A stretch of DNA of 64,000 bases from Anoplolepis gracilipes (Eukaryota; Arthropoda; Insecta; Hymenoptera; Formicidae). This document shows, piece after piece, positions 56,544 to 62,617 of this stretch. The stretch is taken from positions 4,875,501-4,939,500 of the forward strand of contig NC_132983.1 of NCBI RefSeq assembly GCF_047496725.1, written 5' to 3'. The notes below the pieces were generated by a model. It saw only the letters and a list, made by a program, of their open reading frames with translations. It searched no databases and was not told the origin of the DNA. The translations under genes were made by a program, and so were the position numbers. Within the stretch, counting starts at the first letter, position 1, and each line of letters opens with the position of its first letter.

Positions 56544-59500
56544 GATTTCTACTATACATATTCCTTTTATATAATATAATTACAATATACACGTAGTGCT
56601 ATTATATTTATGAATCATGTCTCGAATGTTAATAAGACAAAGGATGCGATAGCAAAAAGTCTATATAGGTATATAAAATAATGATGCGCATATATTTGAT
56701 ATGTCGATGATCATTATACGAATATAGGGGAAAAGCAGATATATCGATACACGGGATGTCTCAGAAGATCGCGGAAAGCGATTTGTAATTTATATCGTTA
56801 CAACGGTATCCATTTGCAGAGACTTGCTCGCAGATATATTGCATTACTGTGGCGTTGAATTTTACACGGCGTATCGCCGTATCCAAGCGCTGACTGCTGC
56901 AATTTGTATGTAACGCGAATCGTGAGCCGTTCAGCGAAGAATCGCAGACGGTCTGTCGAAAATGGAACTTAATCAGATTCAAACATATGAGGTAGGAGTG
57001 AGAAAAACTCAAAACGATCAAATTTTATTTTTATGCGTTTTCCTACACTCCGAGCGGATTTTCATTTATGTATACGTCTGCAATGCAGCGCTTTGCATTT
57101 TACAGACATACACACATACATTATACATCCCTCTTGATTAATACTCGATTAATAGTGTAAACGCAAAAATTATTCTTACTATTATTATCCATTGTATCTG
57201 AATGAACGTTGGCTGCCCGAACAACTTGTCTTTATCCAGTATGATCTTGAGCGCTTCTCCTAATCTCCTTTTATCAATTTATTTGCAGGTCTCTTATAGG
57301 TCTCTTATAGGATATAGATCATTTTCCTATCGGTTGTTCTTCCTACGCGAGCTTTATCATTTTATCATTGTTATTCCATTCAACATGTCCTCTGCTCACC
57401 TCAAGTGGCTTGCTCTTCTTTCGTGAATTATCTTCGGCTTTCGAGACATTCTAATATATTTTTTTATTAGTTCTTTTCAGTATGTTCTAGTGTTTCTCGA
57501 TGCATGGTCCAAATATCTTTCTCAGGATTTTCCCCTCGAATTAATAGTTAATCTTTACCTTGCACCAATGATCGTCTGTTTCACTAGCGTAAAATAGATT
57601 CATGACGATTTATTCTCGAAAACACATAAAATAGCTCGCTGTTCGTCTTATTATAGCGTAAAAATTGAGTTTGATTAAGTCCAATTCGATAGAGAGAGCA
57701 TGTTACCGATGAAATAACAGACGTTGTTCGTATCTCAATCGATAGATTGCAGCTCAATTTTTCTTTCGCCGGTCTCTCTTCAAAATTGGCGAGAGATGAG
57801 ACCTTATTGTGTTCCTCTTCGCCTCTTCTCTTGCCGCATGGAATTACTGTCGACAATACAGTAGGAATACTCAGTGGCTATCGGTGAGAGTTATCAGTAG
57901 TCATAGTTATCGATAAAGAATACCGATCCATTCATCATTTCGGTCTTGTTTAATATTTTAATCTTCCATTATAGGTATGAAACGAACGCGTGATCGAATA
58001 ACTGAATGCACTTGGGAATTACGTCCACTCCTTTTCGACATAAGCGTAACATGTAATTCACTTATAATTTTCAATTTTATATAATAAATATTTCATCATA
58101 TATTTTCATCCAATAATTAATATGGTTTTTATTTTTATTTTGATATCCCGTGAAATCTGCCATATTTCAGATAATTATTTTAGTTTGCAATATTGTTGTA
58201 TAATACATGTATAATAGATAGATTTTATTCCTTATGGAAAGTTAAATGAAATAAATATTAAATATAATTATTTTTAATACTTAAATAAAAATAATATTAA
58301 AATATTGTTAGAAACTAAAATCTCTAATTGGAATGAAATAAAAATACATATCTTTTATCCTTCCATCTATTGTTATCATATATAAACATATATACACCTA
58401 CACACATTGTGGAAAAAAATAACGAATTATTTTAGAATAATTAAAAAGTAAAGGCTCTTTAAAAATATAATTATAAAAATAAAATTAAAGAGAAGTTATA
58501 TGAAAGTTTCGCGACCTTATACTTCAAATTATTCAATTCAAAATGTGTACAAATATACAATATAAATGGATGCAAAATGAATAAATCAAAGTATTATCAA
58601 ATGTACTCAAGTGAAATTATATTTCTCACATTTTGCAGAAGCGAATAAATGATCACACATGTGACAGAAATGTTTCCAGGCGCGATGCATAATTTTGTTG
58701 AGAATTTTCCTTCATTTGCATGCATTTGTGTGCCATATATATAGTTACTCTTTGAAAAGAAATATCTTCTCTCCCGCCTGCGGACTTGTGTTACAAACAT
58801 TCAGTATTTTACTGCTCACAATTGCGAATATTTTCTTTATCATAATTATTACTTATGTTACTTACATATATATTTTTCTTTCATTTATTAATTAAATATA
58901 TTATATAATTTTAAATAAACTTTACTGAGATTTTAATTTATCACGCATAGTTAAAAGTAGAATAAGACTTTGTTATCTGTTTATACTTTTAGAAGATAAT
59001 TAATTTTTGCGAAATAATTATTTTTTAAATACTATTATCGGTTAAAATCTCTTTTAATATTCCTACAATTAGATGAAAGCTCGAATTTAAATTAATCTCT
59101 CATTTATATGAAAATTCGAGTCCAAATTAATCGCATTATTTGCGAATGACTTTTGACATTATTTAAAACCATCTGATATTCTGTCATTTTATCTTTTTCT
59201 CGAAAACATGACATCCCATTATTATTATCGTAGTTTGACGTTCACTAACATGTCAATAAAAAGATCGATTTTATCTCGTCTATCGGCTATATAACGACAT
59301 AACACGATAGCTTTAGAATGACGGAGAGATTTCCTTCAGATTCGTTCGTTCGAACGGAAAAGTGATGGTGAATCAGCCGGTCGGAGATATTGCGATGCAT
59401 CGCCGGCGGGAATATTACTCAAGTGCAATCAAATCTACTCGCGTCCTCTTGGTCCTGGTTTCCGGTTTCTACGTGACCAGACAATGCGAGTCATTCCCGT

Positions 59501-61227
59501 AGGAATCGCTAGAAGGACGTAGGTGTAACTCGTGTTTTTTTTTTTTCTTTTTTTTTTTTTCCGTTATTGGATCACGTTTCTGTGACAATCGAGGGCCAAT
59601 TTTCAAATTCACAGGTCGTCGCCTTCGAATTCTCACGTACGTGCACTTGTAAACGTGTGCCAATTTTTGAACAGGTATTAACGTGTATTTCTGTCAACTC
59701 TTTAAACGGATATGTTATAATACGCGTCCCGAAATCGTCATATTGATTTCATATTTTTAATCCCTTATCCATCGTTTATATTTTAACTTTTGATAATTAT
59801 TGTTCTCAGGATTTATTAATCATTATTATCATTGTTATCGGGATTAATATTATTAATTAATATTATTAAGTCCTGCTTATTAAATTTGGCATTTTATTCA
59901 ATATTCACATTTTATACTGGATAATAATATATACGTAAAATTTTTTAATATATTAATATAATATTTTTGAATATATTAAGGGAAGATATTGTAATATGTT
60001 ATAAAAATATGTTAGTATATTATGAGATGATGTATAAAAAAATATCAAGTTTATATATTTACAATATATGCGCTAGAAAATCGACTACTGGAGGAGATTG
60101 CAATGTATGTACTGACGTAACGTATTGGTAGAAGGTAGTAAATAAAGTTCGCTTTTACATTTACTTGAGCTACTTGCAATATATATATATACGGCCCTTA
60201 ATGGATAAGAATCTCGACTTGGAATCAACTTTAATGACCTGGTTACTTGAATTTCAGTCGAATAGTCGTCTAGGAAGTTATACAAAATACAGAATCCAGA
60301 TTTTAGACTGATACGGGTGGAGAAAATAATTTATCAAGAAAATTAATAAAGAGTTGGACAAACTTATTTATAAAATTAAATAAGATATCTGTGTTTTATA
60401 AGAAAGCGAAACATGAAGCTGCTAAACGTGTGAAAAAATATTTGTTTCGATTTCTGTACTATACTAAACTTTGGTGAACATTGTAAAAGAAACAACTCTT
60501 TGGCAGATAAATGGTTGAGTCGTTTTTGCTAGAAAACCGTTCCTAAGTTTTAAAGATACTTCAGCATTTCGATACAATGTCGAAAATCCCGTCTATTGTT
60601 TTCCAAGAGTTGTGTAACTATGTGGCTTTACACATTCTAAGTTTGTTCCTTTTCTAGAAAGATCCTCTTAACAAGGAGTTTTATATAAACGCAACTTGTA
60701 CGTGGAAAATATAAAATACTATAAATTGGAAGATGCATTTCTTTTGAAATCTTTTAAACATCAGTTCCACACAAATACGCGATTTCATAATATCAGAAAG
60801 ACAACATTATTAACGAAGCTTCTGCACTTTGCAGTTCTTTTTTTTACGGTCCAGTTTTGAAGTTGCATTACTATCAGTTACAAAGTAAATACGACTCGGC
60901 ACGTTTCTCGATATCGTATATCGAATATTCGCATATTCAGCATCCCAAAACAGCCCCGCGATATTTCCATATATTGGAACCTTTGTTAGGGCGTGCGCTG
61001 CATTTGACGGGTGAGACATTTCGATATGTTTCCGTACGAGCCCCACGGGCGATGAAGGGTTCGCTAACGCGTTAACCGCCAGTTCGTTGCCACAACCGGG
61101 TTTTGCATCCTCTCGTGCATCACCGGCGTAAATCTTTACATAGGTGTTTGTTGTATTTTCCATCTCGCAAAACCGATATATAACCGCGTAATATATACGG
61201 CATCGGCAGGCGCGATAAATACATCCG

Positions 61228-61263
<36 letters not shown>

Positions 61264-61683
61264 TCGCGAGAAGCGAGACGATTGATTTCGCATTAAATTT
61301 GCGTTTACAAAGTGTCAGGATTTTTCACGCGGCCGAAACTTGTTGCGCGATTTAGTACTCTCGGTAAAATTGTCTCCTCCCTTTTCTCTCTTCTTTCCGT
61401 CTCTTCATCGGCATGTCTGACCTAATCACTGCTACTCCTATGCAAAGCACGGTGCATGTCAATCGACGCCGCCGACGCACTTCGCTTTACTCGTGCGTGC
61501 CTCCGCATGACGAGCTCAGATTAATCTCTGATAATGTCATTAATTTGCATGACAAGATAAGGAATGTCGCCGTCGGTTCAGATACCGCCAAGATGCTATT
61601 GCTAGGTTGTTTGTTGTTGAGTGACAGCTTCTTCCAAGAATCGTCATTTAACGAGATAAAAATTACTGAGGAAGAAGAATATA

Positions 61684-61730
<47 letters not shown>

Positions 61731-62617
61731 CGTTTTATAAAGTACCTATTTCTGTTTGATGATGAAGATAAAATCTTAGTTAAGTTATTTTTTATCGTAA
61801 ATCGTTAAAAGTGTATTATTATAAGACTATTATCTATTATTTATTATTATATGACTATTAAAAGAATTATTATATATAGATAACTATAAAAAAAATTGTT
61901 TTGAAAATTTCAAAGTTATTTATATAATAATTAAAATGAATATATTTATATCGCGAATAACACCGAGGTATATTTACTATAACGCACGATAATTAATTTC
62001 ACGAAATATAACTAGTTATTATTACGAGTTACATTGAGGAAAATGGTTTAATTTAGCTAATTACGATACACTTTTCTTTCAATGGGACGAGGCTGACTTT
62101 ACGTTTAAGTTTTCAGATTTATTTTACTCTTTTTATTCCGATATTCATTCGTAAAGTCATTCGTGAGTCATGAATTATAGAAAGCAGATTTATTCGTGTC
62201 GATCAGATGCATGAACGCGGATGGAGAACGTTTAATCATTTCAACTTTGATTGAGTGAATCTACGCTTATGTCGAATTCAGCCGGTCGTATTTACCGGAG
62301 GCACTAACTGCAGTGGGTGTAATTACGCGTCCGGCGTTCTCATTAGAAGCGAGATATTCGAGTAATTACTCGGAAAGACGAGCAAAAGGAAAAGTATAGT
62401 ATCTAAAGGAAGAGAGGCGAGCGCACGTGCCATGTGAAAAGCGTCTGTCACTTCCTACCTGCAAGTTTTTAAAATGATGAGAGCCGCATAATGAGCTCAG
62501 GAACCTGCTCAGGGCGCATTTTGGCGTACGCTGCGTGATCCCCGCGTTTGCCGCAGCTTCCGCCATGGATTCCCTTCCGGTCGTTGGAGCTATGCCAACC
62601 TCCGAGCCTCTGGCCAT
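7243..62617 (-). CDS. Transmembrane adenylyl cyclase, ADCY5/ADCY6-like (whole gene, 19 coding exons)
   Basis: The product makes cAMP from ATP at the plasma membrane. The exons listed below join with GT/AG ends and consistent phases into 1107 codons. Residue numbers assume the ATG at 62617 and the longer exon 10. Domain order: N-terminus 1-53; membrane helices 1-6 about 70-265; C1a about 330-510; C1b about 510-600; helices 7-12 about 610-825; C2 about 845-1070; Asn-rich tail to 1107. C1a has the metal-binding aspartates D338 and D382. C2 has the ATP-binding residues K938, D1012, N1019, R1023 and K1059, so a working cyclase is expected. From memory, LYQRYF before helix 1, QRQAFLETR and RENQQQ after helix 6, EDEVNEYLMRAIDARSIDRL in C1b and LDFLWKLQATEEKEEM before C2 fit vertebrate ADCY5/6 best; ADCY8 is next. 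By family knowledge this group is activated by Gs and inhibited by Gi and calcium. The Drosophila orthologue name is unresolved. Confidence 0.95.
8194..8342 (-). CDS. Adenylyl cyclase exon 18: C2
   Basis: Encodes residues 949-998. The acceptor is GCATCAG|GC, completing a Gly codon. The donor is CCG|GTAAAT. It reads LTKSTCDMRDFKHVVAMADY, ALRIRKQLAYVNEHSFNNF and RMRVGINIGP. NEHSFNNF and GINIGP are typical C2 motifs of ADCY5/6. Confidence 0.98.
8862..9081 (-). CDS. Adenylyl cyclase exon 17: C2 core, Gs-binding and purine-binding region
   Basis: Encodes residues 876-948 plus one base of codon 949. The acceptor is TTCGCAG|GAG and the donor G|GTAAGT. It reads [40 protein letters not shown] and NEIIADFDELL, then EKIKSTGATYMAAS. 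Lys938 in EKIKSTG is the adenine-recognition lysine. The [19 protein letters not shown] stretch is a signature of the ADCY5/6 group and part of the Gs-alpha docking surface by family knowledge. Confidence 0.98.
10098..10140. repeat. (TA)n microsatellite in intron 16
   Basis: About 21 TA units near the start of the intron that follows exon 16. Confidence 0.9.
10243..10381 (-). CDS. Adenylyl cyclase exon 16: entry to C2
   Basis: Encodes residues 829-875. The acceptor is AATACAG|A and the donor GAC|GTGAGT. It reads LDFLWKLQATEEKEEMEHLK and AYNQKLLANILPEHVAAHFL. The Glu/Lys-rich helix before C2 is the conserved signalling-helix region of cyclases. LDFLWKLQATEEKEEME is essentially identical to ADCY5/6. 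Confidence 0.98.
10847..11085 (-). CDS. Adenylyl cyclase exon 15: helices 10 to 12
   Basis: Encodes residues 750-828 plus two bases of codon 829. The acceptor is GATTACAG|ATG. The donor AG|GTCCGA is weak. It is accepted because AG joins A-TTA in exon 16 to make R-L-D-F-L-W, the invariant entry to C2. The exon completes helix 10 (MFPVLVMLVMVTCAVYQ), encodes helix 11 (VFKVTVLSIVVIFYLGV) and helix 12 (WLAGVLVVFFMACLVAH), then SQHTEATYR, like AQQVESTAR in ADCY5/6. Confidence 0.95.
11174..11612. repeat. Tandem duplication, two copies of about 225 bp
   Basis: Copy 1 begins at about 11174 and copy 2 at about 11399. Both carry TTAAGTTACATTCTTTTAAC, ACGGGAATTAAAATTTTATT, CATCAATTAATGG and ATTCTCTTGTATGACTTCGG in the same order with few differences. 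The duplication fills intron 14 up to the donor of exon 14. Confidence 0.92.
11649..11786 (-). CDS. Adenylyl cyclase exon 14: extracellular loop, start of helix 10
   Basis: Encodes residues 704-749; both ends are phase 0. The acceptor is TCTCGCAG|ATC and the donor GAC|GTAAGT. It carries the large extracellular loop between helices 9 and 10, with two N-glycosylation sequons (N-A-S and N-S-T, in SNNASHF and DENSTVQ). It then starts helix 10 with SICYYILFCD. Membrane cyclases of this class are typically glycosylated in this loop. Residue conservation is low, as expected for the loop. Confidence 0.9.
12373..12489 (-). CDS. Adenylyl cyclase exon 13: helix 9
   Basis: Encodes residues 665-703; both ends are phase 0. 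The acceptor is TTTTACAG|AGA and the donor TTG|GTAAGT. It reads RVPQWVRSAAIQIFENRTIA and then QSIASIVVFLTFITVLSPL. This matches the layout of ADCY5, where a basic amphipathic stretch precedes helix 9. The longer 93-codon open frame overlapping here is in a different frame and is not coding. Confidence 0.93.
12873..12957 (-). CDS. Adenylyl cyclase exon 12: helix 8
   Basis: Encodes residues 636-664. The acceptor is TTTGTAG|G and the donor GAG|GTAAGT. The product, SVYFYVCTAISILVIALVNA then VLLAEKNE, is one hydrophobic helix followed by a charged cytosolic turn. At 85 bases it is the shortest exon. It is supported by splice signals, phase and hydrophobicity rather than by strong residue identity. 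Confidence 0.9.
12958..14226 (-). other. Intron 11 of the adenylyl cyclase gene
   Basis: About half of it is a three-copy tandem repeat (13076-13683). The rest, 13684-14226, is unique sequence with a GC-richer patch at 13870-14060 and no supported gene. Confidence 0.85.
13076..13683. repeat. Tandem repeat, three copies of 205-210 bp
   Basis: Copies start at 13076, 13286 and 13491, each with TCAAATTTATATGAGTTACG. Each copy continues with TTAAATTACGCGTAATTTTT and GGAGCTCAAATCTCTCTCA and ends near GAGAATAAAATTTT. Copies 2 and 3 share GAAAATTAGAAACG and GAGGCTAAAAATG where copy 1 differs, so they duplicated last. Confidence 0.95.
14227..14324 (-). CDS. Adenylyl cyclase exon 11: helix 7
   Basis: Encodes residues 604-635 plus two bases of codon 636. 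The acceptor is GTTGCAG|TAT and the donor GG|GTAAGT. It starts YSRERDRMLSAYFVCSGFVY, the counterpart of the [20 protein letters not shown] stretch of ADCY5, and continues through helix 7 (MVVVVAIAITLT). It is open in one frame but has no early ATG, so simple ORF calling misses it. Confidence 0.94.
15008..15170 (-). CDS. Adenylyl cyclase exon 10: C1b to membrane cassette 2
   Basis: Encodes residues 549-603. The donor is AAG|GTAATA. The acceptor is a tandem TTTTAG-TAG. Use of the upstream AG starts the exon at 15170 and gives N-R-L-G-F; use of the downstream AG starts it at 15167 and gives K-L-G-F. Both keep frame. The rest reads AEIIEGEKDPEDEVNEYLMR and AIDARSIDRLRAEH, then FILKFRRPDVEEK, nearly the ADCY5/6 segment leading into the seventh helix. 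Confidence 0.94.
15604..15852 (-). CDS. Adenylyl cyclase exon 9: end of C1a and C1b
   Basis: Encodes residues 466-548 plus two bases of codon 549. The acceptor is TTTCGCAG|A and the donor AA|GTAAGA. The end of C1a reads RVHITKETLDCLGGYYEVEE, then GGERNAYLKDHNIRTYLIVP. C1b begins with a less conserved stretch and contains NVSKEMRVMGHGSQHGK, which resembles the VSKEMKRMG segment of ADCY5 C1b. C1b is the divergent regulatory part in this family. Confidence 0.96.
16181..16339 (-). CDS. Adenylyl cyclase exon 8: C1a core
   Basis: Encodes residues 413-465 plus two bases of codon 466. The acceptor is TTGGTAG|A and the donor GG|GTGAGT. It reads [40 protein letters not shown] and [29 protein letters not shown] is a hallmark of membrane cyclase C1a. 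The plus-strand open frames overlapping this exon (from 16104 and 16273) are shadows. Confidence 0.98.
17420..17566 (-). CDS. Adenylyl cyclase exon 7: C1a core
   Basis: Encodes residues 364-412 plus two bases of codon 413. The acceptor is CCGTAG|G and the donor AC|GTAAGT. It contains FDRLAAEHHCLRIKLLGDCY, YCVSGLPEPRPDHAHCCVEM and GLDMIDAIT. Asp382 in LLGDCYYC is the second metal-binding aspartate. It lies 44 residues after Asp338, the spacing seen in ADCY5. Confidence 0.98.
17671..17705. repeat. (AG)n microsatellite
   Basis: About 17 AG units on the plus strand. On the gene's strand this is a (CT)n tract about 105 bases upstream of the exon 7 acceptor. Confidence 0.9.
18760..19130. repeat. 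Dispersed repeat, copy A
   Basis: Contains ATTGTTGAGAGTTTTGGTTT, then CTGCGTCTCACTTTGTTCGC, CTTGAGAGTTACAATAATTC and CGAGATGTCAGACGTATAAG. The same blocks in the same order occur in copies B and C. Confidence 0.8.
19930..20290. repeat. Dispersed repeat, copy B
   Basis: Contains TTAATTGTTGAGAGTTCTAG, CTGCGTCCTACTTTGTCTCT, CTTGAGAGTTTTACAATG, CCGAGACACCGGACGTATAG and TTTAAATGAGATTTCGTGTT. It aligns with copy A in its first part and with copy C at both ends. Confidence 0.8.
21368..21775. repeat. Dispersed repeat, copy C
   Basis: Contains TGGCGTCTCACTTCGTG, ATTAATTGTTTAGATTTCTC, TTGCGTCTCACTTTATCCGT, CACAATAGTTTTACAAAAAG and TTTAAATGAGATTTTGTGTT. A fragment at 21791-21851 (TTATGTGTAAAAATTATTAG, then AAACAAATTAGATCGCCC) repeats internal parts of copies A and B. 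Confidence 0.8.
21877..21969 (-). CDS. Adenylyl cyclase exon 6: C1a metal-binding strand
   Basis: Encodes residues 333-363 plus two bases of codon 364. The acceptor is TTTCAG|C and the donor CG|GTAAGA. It contains ILFADICGFTSLSDQCTAEE and LVRLLNELFAR. Asp338 in FADICGF is the first of the two metal-ligating aspartates of class III cyclases. Cys340 sits where ADCY5/6 have Glu, at a position that is variable among paralogues. At 93 bases this is the second-shortest exon. Confidence 0.97.
22622..22743 (-). CDS. Adenylyl cyclase exon 5: start of C1a
   Basis: Encodes residues 293-332 plus two bases of codon 333. The acceptor is TTTTCCAG|GAA and the donor CAG|GTACGT. The product reads [20 protein letters not shown] and then KDTMFHKIYIQRHENV, the signature just before the first catalytic strand of C1a in ADCY5/6. 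The exon lacks an in-phase ATG early on, so ORF scanning misses it. Confidence 0.96.
23320..23360. repeat. (TA)n microsatellite in intron 4
   Basis: About 20 AT units, preceded by a shorter (TA)n tract at 23286-23300. Confidence 0.9.
24775..25211. repeat. Tandem repeat with (TA)n spacers, three copies
   Basis: Units of about 110 bases begin CAAATTGCAAGATTTTTAATG or TAAATTGCAAGATTTTTAATG at about 24803, 24954 and 25077. Each runs through CAGAATGCATTTCACGAC and ends AATATTAGCAGGATATATAT. The units are nearly identical; the (TA)n spacer between them varies in length. Confidence 0.95.
28110..28259 (-). CDS. Adenylyl cyclase exon 4: helix 6 and link to C1a
   Basis: Encodes residues 243-292; both ends are phase 0. 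The acceptor is ATTTCAG|TTG and the donor CAG|GTATGT. Helix 6 is completed by LLSSIVVVGGTNVAGALTH. The cytosolic linker follows with QRQAFLETRQCVEAR and QRENQQQ, matching the THYPAEVSQRQAF...QRENQQQ segment recalled from ADCY5. The length from helix 5 through exon 4 equals that of ADCY6, which supports the join across the 25-kb intron. Confidence 0.95.
29528..29553. repeat. (CT)n microsatellite
   Basis: About 13 CT units. Similar tracts occur in the same intron at 42129-42154 and 47523-47549. Confidence 0.9.
30407..30454. repeat. Hairpin with 15-bp stem
   Basis: AACTATCTATCTACG (30407-30421) pairs with CGTAGATAGGTAGTT (30440-30454) with one G-T wobble, across an 18-base loop containing the palindrome GGTCGACC. 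It lies in a GC-richer island. It could be the end of a foldback transposon or a structured RNA; no known microRNA was recognised. Confidence 0.6.
32547..32572. repeat. (TA)n microsatellite in intron 3
   Basis: About 13 TA units. Confidence 0.85.
42129..42154. repeat. (CT)n microsatellite
   Basis: About 13 CT units, followed by TTTCTCTTTCTTT. Confidence 0.85.
47523..47549. repeat. (CT)n microsatellite
   Basis: About 13 CT units within intron 3. Confidence 0.85.
53318..53673 (-). CDS. Adenylyl cyclase exon 3: helices 2 to 6
   Basis: Encodes residues 124-242 and is the longest exon (356 bases). The acceptor is CCTCTAG|TT and the donor CAC|GTGAGT. It carries the end of helix 2, helix 3 (WLAGVSGAVLVTLLALQVTL), a polar Asp/Ser-rich loop (EASRDNADDSSSFSRPED), helix 4 (LAATLAVCFFIYMAYALLP, close to the YTLLPIRMR region of ADCY6), helix 5 (IAGIVFSAAHLIGAFLLY) and the start of helix 6. 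Base composition is clearly GC-richer than the flanks, as expected for constrained coding sequence. The plus-strand and other-frame open frames here are shadows. Confidence 0.97.
53674..54697 (-). other. Intron 2 of the adenylyl cyclase gene
   Basis: A 1.0-kb intron between the two exons of membrane cassette 1. AT-rich; nothing else was recognised in it. Confidence 0.85.
54698..54908 (-). CDS. Adenylyl cyclase exon 2: helices 1 and 2
   Basis: Encodes residues 54-123 plus the first base of codon 124. The acceptor is TTTCAG|GTT and the donor G|GTAAGA. It starts VEMLYQRYFLRMNQSN, the conserved entry to the first membrane cassette in ADCY5/6. Two hydrophobic stretches follow: helix 1 (HVLILLVGLALALGLLLVAK) and most of helix 2 (FSLAVTLVTCIAVYV), separated by a short loop. 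Phase 1 at the donor matches exon 3, where the split codon becomes GTT (Val). Confidence 0.95.
56498..56540. repeat. (TA)n microsatellite within a palindrome
   Basis: About 20 TA units flanked by TCCTATA on the left and TATAGGA on the right, so the whole tract is self-complementary. Confidence 0.9.
56752..57010. repeat. Possible degraded transposable-element fragment
   Basis: A GC-richer block starting CACGGGATGTCTCAGAAG, with an 86-codon open frame on the minus strand that matches nothing I know. The start resembles the GGTGTCCC-type ends of many insect DNA transposons. No second terminal repeat was found. This is a weak call based on pattern only. Confidence 0.3.
61678..61728. repeat. (TA)n microsatellite in intron 1
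   Basis: About 25 AT units with one G interruption at 61689. A shorter array of the same type lies at 61238-61262. Confidence 0.9.
62459..62617 (-). CDS. Adenylyl cyclase exon 1: cytosolic N-terminus
   Basis: Encodes residues 1-53. The ATG at 62617-62615 directly follows a TTTCCAG acceptor-like sequence, and the exon ends CAG|GTAGGA. Its last codons join exon 2 in phase 0 to give FKNLQ-VEMLYQRYF, which aligns without a gap to the stretch before helix 1 in ADCY6 as I recall it. That is the main reason for accepting this exon 7.5 kb upstream. An in-frame TGA lies 21 to 19 bases upstream of the ATG (62636-62638), so on an unspliced transcript this is the first usable ATG. If the acceptor is used, a 5'UTR exon or further N-terminal coding sequence lies upstream. 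The N-terminus is Ala/Gly/Ser-rich (MAEAAANAG) and much shorter than the roughly 150-240 residues of vertebrate ADCY5/6. Confidence 0.8.

Larger units (their letters stand above)
54909..62458 (-). other. Intron 1 of the adenylyl cyclase gene
   Basis: A 7.5-kb intron before exon 2. It contains (TA)n arrays at 56498-56540, 61238-61262 and 61678-61728, and a GC-richer block at 56750-57010 with transposon-like sequence. Further GC-richer blocks lie at 55380-55620, 59290-59660, 60900-61200 and 61320-61670. An open frame at 61413-61730 (plus) runs into a (TA)n array and is not supported. Confidence 0.75.
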
